Positions 1 to 6,537 of a stretch of DNA of 7,835 nt are shown piece by piece. The notes under the pieces are model-generated. The model made no database searches. It was not told where the DNA came from and saw only the letters and a program-made list of their open reading frames with translations. The translations under genes and the position numbers were made by a program. The stretch is from JADHMP01 sp964617385 (GTDB taxonomy: Bacteria > Bacteroidota > Bacteroidia > Flavobacteriales > Flavobacteriaceae), in the NCBI GenBank assembly GCA_964617385.1, contig CAZTYX010000070.1, positions 1 to 7,835 on the forward strand, written 5' to 3'. Every line of letters begins with the position of its first letter. Position 1 is the stretch's first letter.

Positions 1-502
1 CCAAAATCATGTCAAAATCTTTGGCAAAGGCCATTTCGTTGGCAGATTTCTCAAGGCGCTGTACAATTTTTTCTTCGGTTTCCGTGGCTCTCGACCGGAG
101 GCGTTCTTCTAAAACTGCCATCGAGGGCGGTGCGATAAAAAGCGCTAGCGTTTCTTCTGGATATTGTTTTTTTATATTTAATCCACCTTTTACATCAATA
201 TCAAACAAAACGTGTTTGCCCGTGGCCCAAAGGCGTTGAATTTCGCTGTGGTAGGTACCATAAAAAGTGCCTGAATATACCTCCTCATATTCTATAAAGG
301 CTTGCTCCTTAATTTTTTGTTGAAATATTTCGGTAGATAAAAAATGATAATCTGTGCCATCCACTTCATGGGATCTTGGGGCTCGTGAAGTGGCTGAAAT
401 AGAAAACCCTAGCGGCATTTCAGTGGAGAGCAAGTGGTGAACTAAGGTTGTTTTACCACTACCCGATGGAGCCGAAAGTACAATGAGTTTGCCGTCTTTC
501 AA
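1..502 (-). CDS. gmk: Guanylate kinase, 3' end cut by the window edge
   Basis: Cytosolic enzyme that phosphorylates GMP to GDP with ATP, essential for guanine nucleotide supply. The first 167 codons are visible. Seen: a P-loop at residues 11-18 (APSGSGKT), the guanylate kinase signature around residues 38-54 (TSRAPR followed by DGTDYHF), and FDIDVKGG near the middle. Bacterial Gmk is usually about 190-210 residues, so roughly 20-40 residues are missing beyond base 1. The start is TTG at 502..500: the in-frame codon just before it is the TGA stop of yicC, so no upstream start is possible, and the N-terminus KDGKLIVLSAPSGSGKTT matches the expected beginning of the family. There is no Shine-Dalgarno motif, so translation probably depends on coupling to yicC. 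A yicC-gmk pairing is common in bacteria. The family call is certain; the TTG start is very likely. Confidence 0.96.
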   Translation of the reverse strand, partial: MKDGKLIVLSAPSGSGKTTLVHHLLSTEMPLGFSISATSRAPRSHEVDGTDYHFLSTEIFQQKIKEQAFIEYEEVYSGTFYGTYHSEIQRLWATGKHVLFDIDVKGGLNIKKQYPEETLALFIAPPSMAVLEERLRSRATETEEKIVQRLEKSANEMAFAKDFDMIL

Positions 503-1360
503 TCACAAAACGTTTAATAGTTGCTCTTTAATTTTTTCTAATTCATCTTTCATTTGCACAACCACTTTTTGCAATTCAGCATGATTGGCTTTAGAACCGA
601 TGGTATTGATTTCGCGGCCCATTTCTTGCGCAATAAATCCTAACTTTTTACCATTAGGGAAGTCCGTTTGCATCACCTCTTCAAAATAGTTCAAATGTTT
701 TTTTAAACGCACTTTTTCTTCGGTAATATCATATTTTTCCAAATAATAAATCAATTCTTGTTCCCATCGGTTTTCATCCACTTGGGTGTTGAGATCCGCA
801 AGGGCGGTGCGTAATTTTTCCTTAACCGCTTTGGCTCGCTCTGGGTCCAAACGCACTACTTCCTCCAATAATGAAGTAATATTTGCATGCCTATTTTGGA
901 GTTCTTCCCCTAAAGCCTTTCCTTCTTCAGCTCTAAAATTATTGACGTTCCCTAGCACTTCATCCAAAAGACTCAAAAGAGCTTTTTGGGTAGATTCTTC
1001 AAGGATTTTAGTTTCATTTGAAAGCGTTTCGGGCAAACGCATGGCTATGGGCAGAAGGGATTCTTCAGCACCATTTGTGATCGATTTAAGTTGGTCTATG
1101 TAAGCCTTCACCACGGTAGTGTTTATGGCCACAGGCGCTTGTTCCCCTTGAAAATCCAGATAGATTGAAACATCCACCTTGCCGCGGTGGAGTTGAGCCG
1201 AAATGTTCTTGCGCAAAACGGCTTCAATTTCTCGTAAACTCGAATGAATTCTGAGATTTAAATCAAGACTTTTGCTGTTTAGGGTCCTAATTTCAACCGT
1301 CATTCCAAGGGCCTCCTGTTGGGTTTCACCTTTTCCAAAACCCGTCATGGAATAGATCAT
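503..1360 (-). CDS. yicC: YicC/YloC family endoribonuclease-like protein
   Basis: Full-length member (285 aa; the family is usually about 285-295). The N-terminus IYSMTGFGKGE and the following RTLNSKSLDLNLR and LHRGKVDVSIYLD stretches are the YicC-like N-terminal domain (about residues 1-155). The C-terminal DUF1732 domain contains GREINTIGSKANHAELQ (from about residue 248) and ends in a charged helix. Family knowledge: E. coli YicC is an RNase implicated in small-RNA turnover, and homologues are broadly conserved beside gmk; the exact role in Bacteroidota is not settled. ATG at 1360..1358 is preferred because family members start M-x-x-SMTGFG. It lies 3 nt after the stop of the DUF1080 gene, in the same frame, and its own stop TGA abuts the gmk TTG. 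No promoter of its own was noticed in the gap, so it may be read from the upstream operon or from a promoter inside the DUF1080 gene. Confidence 0.95.
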   Translation of the reverse strand: MIYSMTGFGKGETQQEALGMTVEIRTLNSKSLDLNLRIHSSLREIEAVLRKNISAQLHRGKVDVSIYLDFQGEQAPVAINTTVVKAYIDQLKSITNGAEESLLPIAMRLPETLSNETKILEESTQKALLSLLDEVLGNVNNFRAEEGKALGEELQNRHANITSLLEEVVRLDPERAKAVKEKLRTALADLNTQVDENRWEQELIYYLEKYDITEEKVRLKKHLNYFEEVMQTDFPNGKKLGFIAQEMGREINTIGSKANHAELQKVVVQMKDELEKIKEQLLNVL

Positions 1361-1380
1361 AAATTAAAGCGCTTTAATTT
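1361..1380. repeat. Perfect 20-bp palindrome at the DUF1080/yicC junction
   Basis: Bases 1361-1370 (aaattaaagc) are the exact reverse complement of 1371-1380 (gctttaattt). The palindrome covers the last codons and TAA stop of the DUF1080 gene and ends one base before the yicC ATG. Ten of ten pairs match with no spacer. The flanks CAT (1358-1360) and ATG (1383-1385) also mirror each other, offset by two extra T's. As DNA it could be a dimeric-regulator site. As RNA it would give an AU-rich stem of about 8 pairs with a tight loop right before yicC, able to mask the start or act as a weak attenuator. There is no long U-run, so a strong intrinsic terminator is unlikely. The repeat is certain; the function is unknown. 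Confidence 0.6.
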
Positions 1381-2074
1381 TTATGTTGCGATAAGACACC
1401 TTATCGTTGTGATCTTGTAATCCAATACGGCCCGTATGAAATTCGCCAAACCCTTTGAATCCAGGGTCTTTAAATTTCGAATTGGCGATAAGGGCTTCCC
1501 ATTCGGCGCCATAGAGCGGAAAATCAACAATTCGTCTGTTATTCAAATCAACACTCCCCTTGTTGTGCTCATAGTCGATGGTAATTAAAAAGTGATTCCA
1601 TTCTCCAGCTGGGCGAGTTACATCTGCTGCAGGCTGCACCATGTCATAAAGGGCGCCTGCTTGGTGTAAATTTGGTTTCACTTTAGCGTCAGGGTGCCTT
1701 TCATTATCAATCACTTGAATTTCAGGCCCTGTGGTATAGGGTCTGCCATATTGAGCGGCTTCATTTATTGCCCAAAAAAGACCACTATTGCCGCCTGGGG
1801 CAATATTCCATTCAATTGACAATTGAAAGCTCTTGAACATTTGATCAGTCACGATGTCTTGGGCTGGGTCTCCCTTTGATTTATTGGCTGGATCAAACAC
1901 CAGGGCACCGTCTTCTACGGTCCAAACAGGTGTTGAGCTAGCGTTGTTATAAAGATGCCAACCCTCAAGATTTTTTCCGTTAAAAAGCGAGATCCATTCT
2001 TGGTTTTTCGTTTGTGCTAAAGCGCATAGGGGCAATAGAAAAAGGCCAATAAAGAAGGGAGATAATCGTTTCAT
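1364..2074 (-). CDS. Secreted DUF1080 (3-keto-disaccharide hydrolase family) protein
   Basis: 236-aa single-domain protein. Residues 1-20 form a type I signal peptide (KR, hydrophobic core, cleavage after CALA before QT), so the mature protein should be periplasmic or exported. The concanavalin-like DUF1080 domain (Pfam 3-keto-disaccharide hydrolase) fills the rest. It opens with WISLFNGKNLEGW (residues 27-39), followed by IAPGGNSGLFW (91-101), GPEIQVID (116-123) and the closing GRIGLQDH (215-222) with YRNIKIK (228-234). Characterised relatives hydrolyse 3-keto-glycosides or hydrate the unsaturated 3-keto product of a lyase. That fits the oxidoreductases and TIM-barrel proteins encoded just upstream. 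It starts 10 nt after the isomerase-like gene and ends 3 nt before yicC. There is no lipobox: the Cys at 17 is preceded by LPL. Whether it is a hydrolase, a hydratase or only sugar-binding cannot be decided from sequence. Confidence 0.92.
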   Translation of the reverse strand: MKRLSPFFIGLFLLPLCALAQTKNQEWISLFNGKNLEGWHLYNNASSTPVWTVEDGALVFDPANKSKGDPAQDIVTDQMFKSFQLSIEWNIAPGGNSGLFWAINEAAQYGRPYTTGPEIQVIDNERHPDAKVKPNLHQAGALYDMVQPAADVTRPAGEWNHFLITIDYEHNKGSVDLNNRRIVDFPLYGAEWEALIANSKFKDPGFKGFGEFHTGRIGLQDHNDKVSYRNIKIKAL

Positions 2075-2084
2075 ATTTTTAGTA

Positions 2085-3137
2085 TTAAAGGTTCAAAATG
2101 TTACGTAAATGCTGCTCATCAATAGAGCCACCAGCAAAATCATCAAAGGTTTTTTGGGTGGCTTCAATAATATGACTTTGAATAAAAGGGGCTCCTTCTC
2201 GAGCGCCTTGTTCAGGACTTTTAATACAGCACTCCCATTCCATTACTGCCCACACATCACAACCATATTCCGTGAGTTTTGTAAAAATGGTTTTAAAATC
2301 GATTTGCCCATCGCCGGGGGAGCGATAGCGCCCGGCACGGTCTATCCAATCACCATAGCCGCCAAAGGCACCTTTTTTTCCATTAGGCTTAAATTCAGAA
2401 TCTTTTACGTGAAAAGATTTGATGAATTCATGATAGTGATCAATATATTCAATGTAGTCTAATTGCTGTAAAACAAAATGGCTGGGATCATAAAGAATAT
2501 TGACACGTTTGTGGTTGTTGGTGGCTTCTAAAAAGCGTTCAAAAGTGACGCCATCGTGGAGGTCTTCACCGGGATGAATTTCATAACAAGCATCCACACC
2601 ACACTCGTCAAATACATTTAAAATGGGCAACCAACGATCGGCCAATTCTTTAAACCCTAATTCTACCAAACCGGCAGGCCGTTGTGGCCAAGGGTGCCAT
2701 GTGTGCCACAAAAGCGCTCCAGAAAAGGTGGCATGGGTGGTGAGCCCTAAATGTTGACTCGCTTTTGCCGCTTTTTTCATTGTTTCTACGGCCCACGCTG
2801 TGCGTGCTTTGGGATTGTTTTTAACGGCATCAGGGGCAAAATTATCAAACATTAAATCATAGGCTGGATGCACGGCCACTAATTGCCCTTGCAAGTGAGT
2901 AGAAAGCTCTGTGATTTCTAAACCGTAGGAGTTAATTTTTCCTTTGAGTTCATCGCAATAGGTTTTGCTTTCTGCGGCTTTGTCCAAATCGATTAGGAAA
3001 GATTCCCATGTTGGAATTTGGATGCCTTTATAGCCCAAATCGGCAGCCCATTGGCACATGCCTTCTAAAGAATTAAAAGGCGCTTTGCTATCCACAAATT
3101 GTGCTAAAAAGATACCAGGGCCTTTGATTGTTTTCAT
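2085..3137 (-). CDS. Cytosolic TIM-barrel sugar phosphate isomerase/epimerase-family protein (putative 3-keto-glycoside lyase or isomerase)
   Basis: Xylose-isomerase-like TIM barrel (AP endonuclease 2 superfamily), 350 aa from the start chosen here. Likely metal-site residues in order: Glu in CYEIHPGE (about residue 186), Asp in LYDPSH (about 217), His in SFHVKD (about 243) and Glu in VMEWE (about 300). That is the usual Glu-Asp-His-Glu set for a divalent metal. There is no signal peptide, so it should be cytosolic. The longest frame starts at 3158 (seven more residues, MAKLGQS). I chose the ATG at 3137..3135 because it forms an ATGA overlap with the stop of the oxidoreductase gene and because MKTIKGPG-FLAQF is how I remember homologues beginning. 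Members beside Gfo/Idh/MocA and DUF1080 genes include lyases acting on 3-keto-glycosides and also inosose- or hexulose-type isomerases. The family is certain; the reaction is inferred from context. Confidence 0.88.
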   Translation of the reverse strand: MKTIKGPGIFLAQFVDSKAPFNSLEGMCQWAADLGYKGIQIPTWESFLIDLDKAAESKTYCDELKGKINSYGLEITELSTHLQGQLVAVHPAYDLMFDNFAPDAVKNNPKARTAWAVETMKKAAKASQHLGLTTHATFSGALLWHTWHPWPQRPAGLVELGFKELADRWLPILNVFDECGVDACYEIHPGEDLHDGVTFERFLEATNNHKRVNILYDPSHFVLQQLDYIEYIDHYHEFIKSFHVKDSEFKPNGKKGAFGGYGDWIDRAGRYRSPGDGQIDFKTIFTKLTEYGCDVWAVMEWECCIKSPEQGAREGAPFIQSHIIEATQKTFDDFAGGSIDEQHLRNILNL

Positions 3138-4273
3138 TGATTGTCCAAGCTTTGCCATGTGTTTCCGTTTTTATGTGATGCAACAACTGATTCGATAAAA
3201 TTCATACCTCGGGCGCCTTCATAAAGTGTGGGATATTCGCCTTTGAAGGCTTTTTCTCCCCGCAAGGCTTTGGCCACGCCTTTGTATATATTTCCCATGG
3301 CGTCAAAAATACCTTCTGGATGCCCAGCAGGCAGTTTAGTGCCATCGTTAGCAAAATCGGAGGCATAAGCGTTTCCGGGTTTAATTACACGGCGAGGCTC
3401 ATCATCTTTGAGGTGATATAAAAAGTTTGGATTTTCTTGCTCCCATCGGAAGGCCCCTTCTCGACCATAAATGGCTACAGTGAGACCGTTCTCTTCTCCC
3501 GTGGCAATTTGACTGGCTCGCAATACTCCTTTCACAGTGTCTGAAAAACGAACCAAAATGGTGCCGTCAATGTCAAGAGGGTTGTCTTCATAAAGCATAT
3601 TTAAATCGGCAAGCACTTCTTTTACTTCCATGCCAGTGAGATATTCTACCATATGAAAGGCGTGGGTGCCAATATCTCCAACACAAGAACTGATTCCAGC
3701 CACTTTGGGGTCTAAACGCCAAACGCTTTTGCGTTTTTCTTTATCGTGAATTACAGGGTTAATCCAGCCTTGATAATACTGCAAGTCCACTTTATGAATG
3801 GCGCCTAAAGCACCGTCGGCAATGAGTTGTTTCATATGGCGCACCATGGGGTAACCGGTGTAGGTGTATGTAACTGCAAAAATTGCGTTGTGCTTTTTTT
3901 GTAAGGCGGCCAATTCTAGGGCTTCTTCATGACTAGTGGTTAGGGGTTTTTCACAAATAACATTAAATCCGTTTTCCAATAATTTTTTAGCCATTGGATA
4001 ATGTAAAAAATTGGGAGTCAATACCGAAACCACTTCTAAACGTTCCTCGGCGGGCTTTTGACTTTCAACGGCAATAAATTCATCAAAGTCTTTATAAACA
4101 CGATCGGTGTTTACACCAATTTGTTTGGCAAAACCAATATTTTCTTCATAATTCGGGTTAAAAACACCGCCCACAATTTCGTAGCGGTCATACATATGGG
4201 CAGCCACGCGGTGCAAAACGCCAATGAGCGAGTCGCCACCACCACCCAAAATGCCAAGTCTAATTTTATTCAT
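3134..4273 (-). CDS. Gfo/Idh/MocA family NAD(P)-dependent oxidoreductase
   Basis: 379 aa, a normal length for the family. The N-terminal Rossmann fold has the glycine-rich turn GILGGGGDS (residues 7-15), and the family motif EKP lies at 108-110 with the catalytic-type Lys109. The C-terminal alpha/beta domain carries GDIGTHAFH (199-207), whose Asp200 and His204 fit the D-x-x-x-H pair that binds sugar and aids hydride transfer. No Tat or Sec signal is present, so it should be cytosolic; some Bacteroidota relatives do carry a Tat signal. The family oxidises or reduces sugar and cyclitol hydroxyls, often at C3. Here it could make a 3-keto-glycoside or reduce an imported 3-keto sugar. It overlaps the transporter gene by 8 nt upstream and the isomerase-like gene through ATGA downstream, so the three are probably translationally coupled. 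Alternatives are inositol dehydrogenase-like or levoglucosan dehydrogenase-like activity. Confidence 0.94.
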   Translation of the reverse strand: MNKIRLGILGGGGDSLIGVLHRVAAHMYDRYEIVGGVFNPNYEENIGFAKQIGVNTDRVYKDFDEFIAVESQKPAEERLEVVSVLTPNFLHYPMAKKLLENGFNVICEKPLTTSHEEALELAALQKKHNAIFAVTYTYTGYPMVRHMKQLIADGALGAIHKVDLQYYQGWINPVIHDKEKRKSVWRLDPKVAGISSCVGDIGTHAFHMVEYLTGMEVKEVLADLNMLYEDNPLDIDGTILVRFSDTVKGVLRASQIATGEENGLTVAIYGREGAFRWEQENPNFLYHLKDDEPRRVIKPGNAYASDFANDGTKLPAGHPEGIFDAMGNIYKGVAKALRGEKAFKGEYPTLYEGARGMNFIESVVASHKNGNTWQSLDNQ

Positions 4274-5480
4274 TTTGTTTTTTATTTAGAGGTTGGTTTT
4301 TAAATGTGACTAAAAATAAGATTAAAACGGTAAATGCAAAAATGGAGGGTTTCATCCAGATTTGTTCCCAAAGGTGTCCTTGAGCAGTTTGATAAAAATC
4401 TGTTAAGGCCCCTGCCACTCTAAACCCGATAAACATTCCCAATCCATAGGTTGCCAAGGTGATGAGTCCTTGGGCTGCACTACGGTTCTTTTTTTCTGCT
4501 TTAGCATCGGTGTAAATTTGTCCGGAAACAAAGAAAAAATCATAGCAAATGCCGTGGAGTAAAATGCCGACGTACAACATCCAAGCGCTGGTTTCTATAT
4601 TTCCAAAAGCAAATAGCAAATAGCGAACGCCCCATGCTAGAAGGCCAATAATAAGAGTTTTTTTAAAACCAAAACGCTTTAAGAACAGGGGTAGAATTAA
4701 TAAAAAAAGCAATTCAGAAAATTGTCCTAAAGCCATTTTAGAAGCGGCGGCTTCCATGCCAATTTCATTTAAAAATTGATTGGCGTGTTGGTAATAAAAG
4801 GCCAGTGGGATGCAAACCAATATGGAAGTGATAAAAAACAAGAGATAGGCACGATCTTTAAATAGCGAAAAGGCCTCTAGACCCAAAATAGCTCTAAGGT
4901 TCACGTCATCTTTTTCGTCTTGGTGTGGGGGTGTATTAGGCAATGTAAAGCTAAAGAGACCCAAAGCTATGGCTGCCATTCCAGCCATTAAGAAGGTGTT
5001 CTTTAAGAGAAAGGTTTTTTCCCATCCCAATTGCCCAATAAGCACTCCCGCTAGAATCCACCCGAGTGTCCCCAGGGTTCTTATGGATGCAAATTCTTTT
5101 GTTGGATCTTTCATTTGCCGAAAGGCTACAGCATTGACTAAGGCCAAAGTGGGCATAAATAAGATCATGTAAAGCAAAATGTAGGGGTAGAAAAAAGCAA
5201 ATTGCTCTTGCTGTGCGGCTAAAATAAGAAGGAGCCCACCTGCCAAGTGTAAACCGCCCAAAAGTTTTTGAGCGGCCACATAACGATCTGCAATTAAGCC
5301 AATAATGAAAGGTGCAATGAGTGCCCCAATAGATTGGGTTTCATATGCTTGTGCCAAGGCTGCACCACTGGCATCAAACATTTGAGATAAAAACGTGCCC
5401 ATAGTAACAAACCAAGCGCCCCAAACAAAAAATTCGAGGAACATCATTGCGGAGAGCTGTATTTTTATCTCTGCTTTCAC
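4266..5480 (-). CDS. MFS permease of the nucleoside:H+ symporter-like (NHS) family
   Basis: 404-aa inner-membrane protein with about 12 hydrophobic segments and a central charged loop around residues 181-206. It begins KAEIKIQLSAMMFLEFFVWGAW, split here only by wording, and has the cytoplasmic-loop motif GLIADRY (61-67), GQFSELLFLL (252-261) and HGICYDFFFVSGQIYTD (309-325); these resemble the nucleoside H+ symporter family (E. coli NupG/XapB type). In Bacteroidota such carriers often sit in sugar clusters with Gfo/Idh/MocA and isomerase/epimerase genes, so a sugar or modified sugar is a better substrate guess than a nucleoside. The start is GTG at 5480..5478: it follows the TAG stop of the upstream gene directly and in frame, so nothing further upstream is possible, and starting at the first ATG (residue 12) would cut into the first membrane segment. 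It overlaps the oxidoreductase gene by 8 nt. Confidence 0.92.
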   Translation of the reverse strand: MKAEIKIQLSAMMFLEFFVWGAWFVTMGTFLSQMFDASGAALAQAYETQSIGALIAPFIIGLIADRYVAAQKLLGGLHLAGGLLLILAAQQEQFAFFYPYILLYMILFMPTLALVNAVAFRQMKDPTKEFASIRTLGTLGWILAGVLIGQLGWEKTFLLKNTFLMAGMAAIALGLFSFTLPNTPPHQDEKDDVNLRAILGLEAFSLFKDRAYLLFFITSILVCIPLAFYYQHANQFLNEIGMEAAASKMALGQFSELLFLLILPLFLKRFGFKKTLIIGLLAWGVRYLLFAFGNIETSAWMLYVGILLHGICYDFFFVSGQIYTDAKAEKKNRSAAQGLITLATYGLGMFIGFRVAGALTDFYQTAQGHLWEQIWMKPSIFAFTVLILFLVTFKNQPLNKKQNE

Positions 5481-6452
5481 CTAGATTTCGGCACCTACTT
5501 TTAGGAGAAGATCTCGCGTAGCCAAAATACCGGCTTCTTCAGAAAGCTCATCGCCTTCATATTCAACACCAATAAAACCACTGTATCCAGCCTCTTTAAC
5601 TATGGTGAGCATACGTTTAAAGTCGGTATGGGTTTCATTTCCCTCAGCATCAAAATCATGGGATTTGGCACTCACGCCAAAGGCTTTTGGCATCATTTCT
5701 TCTGTGCCAACATAGCGGTCATATTCTTCTTCACAGCTGCCTCCCCAAGGGCCGCCAGAACTACGCTTCACACAAAAATTACCAAAATCAGGCAGGGTGC
5801 CACAATTATCCATTTCTGCTCCATTGATGGCTTCCATCAATAATGCTGCATTTGAGGTGAAGGAACCGTGATTTTCTACAATCACATTTACGTTTAAGGG
5901 TTTTCCAAAAGCAGATAATGCTTGAAGACTTGTTATACTGTTTTGTTTCCACAACTCAGGATCGCTTTCTCCAAAAAGGTTGATACGCACCGAATGACAA
6001 TTCATTGCATGTGCAGCTTCAATCCATTTTTTGTGGTTTTCAATGGCTTGATTTCTTATGTCTTCATCAGACGAAGAAAGTTCGCCTTCACCATCAATCA
6101 TGATGAGCAAGTTTTGTAAACCATATTTAGCGGCCTCTTCATTGGAGCGATCAATAAAATTTTGCAGGGCTGCTTCAGGGGCATCACTTTGGGTTACGTC
6201 TGTATAGAGTTGACTAACATATTCCAGTCCTTCAAAGCCCCATCCTTTGGCTAGCTTTGCAAAGTCATAAGGGGAAACCCCTTGCTCGCGTATGGCACGG
6301 TGAATTGACCATTGGGCTAAACTTAATTTAAAAAACAAAGTGGGCGCTTCAGCTGCCTTCTGTGTGGGTGTGTTTTTGCAGGAAACAAGACCTAATGTAG
6401 ATACGCCAACACCAGCGTATGAGAGTTGGGTAAGAAAAGTTTTACGATTCAT
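5481..6452 (-). CDS. Exported lipoprotein, TIM-barrel sugar phosphate isomerase/epimerase family
   Basis: 323 aa. The first 25 residues are a lipoprotein signal: NRKTFL, a hydrophobic stretch, then the lipobox LVSC with Cys25 as the expected lipidated residue. NRKTFL resembles a Tat motif with RK in place of RR, so Tat export is possible but not certain. The mature part is a xylose-isomerase-like TIM barrel with likely metal ligands Glu193 (VENHG), Asp222 (PDFGN), His265 (KSHDFD) and Glu297 (GVEYEG). Enzymes of this fold are usually cytosolic; an exported version beside DUF1080 and oxidoreductase genes suggests a periplasmic isomerase or 3-keto-glycoside lyase (inference). It is the first gene of the minus-strand operon, reading away from the divergent GMC gene. 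The ATG at 6452..6450 is supported by the signal peptide and the A-rich stretch before it. Its TAG abuts the GTG of the transporter gene. Confidence 0.92.
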   Translation of the reverse strand: MNRKTFLTQLSYAGVGVSTLGLVSCKNTPTQKAAEAPTLFFKLSLAQWSIHRAIREQGVSPYDFAKLAKGWGFEGLEYVSQLYTDVTQSDAPEAALQNFIDRSNEEAAKYGLQNLLIMIDGEGELSSSDEDIRNQAIENHKKWIEAAHAMNCHSVRINLFGESDPELWKQNSITSLQALSAFGKPLNVNVIVENHGSFTSNAALLMEAINGAEMDNCGTLPDFGNFCVKRSSGGPWGGSCEEEYDRYVGTEEMMPKAFGVSAKSHDFDAEGNETHTDFKRMLTIVKEAGYSGFIGVEYEGDELSEEAGILATRDLLLKVGAEI

Positions 6453-6475
6453 TTTGATTGTGTTTGGTAGAATGT

Positions 6476-6487
6476 CATTAATTAATG
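6476..6487. repeat. 12-bp perfect palindrome CATTAATTAATG
   Basis: The sequence is its own reverse complement across all 12 bases. It lies 23 bp before the ATG of the lipoprotein gene, at or just after the transcript start expected from the weak minus-strand -7 box, a position suited to a repressor site. AT-rich sequence makes short palindromes fairly common, so the function is uncertain. Confidence 0.4.
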
Positions 6488-6489
6488 TT

Positions 6490-6497
6490 GAAATGTA
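6490..6497 (-). promoter_or_regulatory. Weak candidate -7 box for the minus-strand operon
   Basis: On the minus strand this reads TACATTTC, seven of eight against TAnnTTTG, and would place the transcript start near 6484 with a leader of about 30 nt. No TTTG at the right -33 distance was found. An alternative box, TAAATTTA (6506..6499), is equally good by consensus, so the call is tentative. Confidence 0.25.
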
Positions 6498-6511
6498 CTA
6501 AATTTATAAGC

Positions 6512-6529
6512 AAGATTATCGATTTTCTT
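6512..6529. repeat. 18-bp imperfect palindrome with central ATCGAT, next to the GMC -7 box
   Basis: AAGATTATC and GATTTTCTT form arms matching at seven of nine positions around a central CG. The element fills the spacer directly upstream of the -7 box at 6530. A central CG with AT-rich arms recalls LacI-type operators, but no regulator gene is in the window to support that assignment. Confidence 0.35.
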
Positions 6530-6537
6530 TATATTTG
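6530..6537 (+). promoter_or_regulatory. Bacteroidota-type -7 promoter box for the GMC gene
   Basis: TATATTTG fits TAnnTTTG exactly. Transcription would start near 6543, leaving an untranslated leader of about 40 nt before the ATG at 6583. The expected -33 TTTG, 19-21 bp upstream, is absent: the nearest match is TTTA at 6503-6506, with a spacing of 23. The promoter may therefore be weak or need an activator. Based on consensus only. Confidence 0.5.

Noticed and set aside
9..239. 76-aa plus-strand reading frame
   Set aside because: It is antisense to gmk, whose P-loop and guanylate kinase motifs are clear on the other strand.
280..285. AGGAGG Shine-Dalgarno-like hexamer on the minus strand
   Set aside because: It lies inside gmk, encoding Glu-Glu-Val, with no start codon in a useful position after it; Bacteroidota rarely use this signal.
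786..1103. 105-aa plus-strand reading frame
   Set aside because: It lies wholly inside yicC on the opposite strand and shows no domain or plausible signal.
1361..1380. Palindrome as a strong rho-independent terminator
   Set aside because: It has no loop spacer, its stem is AU-rich and it lacks a following U-run, so only weak attenuation or DNA binding is credible.
2075..2084. Separate promoter for the DUF1080 gene
   Set aside because: The gap is only 10 bp and no -7/-33 pair was seen just upstream, so co-transcription is the simpler reading.
2109..2462. 117-aa plus-strand reading frame
   Set aside because: Shadow of the cytosolic TIM-barrel gene; the minus strand has the conserved metal-site motifs.
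4266..5480. Carrier specific for nucleosides
   Set aside because: The family name suggests it, but no nucleoside metabolism gene is nearby other than gmk, a housekeeping gene; the sugar context argues for a sugar-like substrate.
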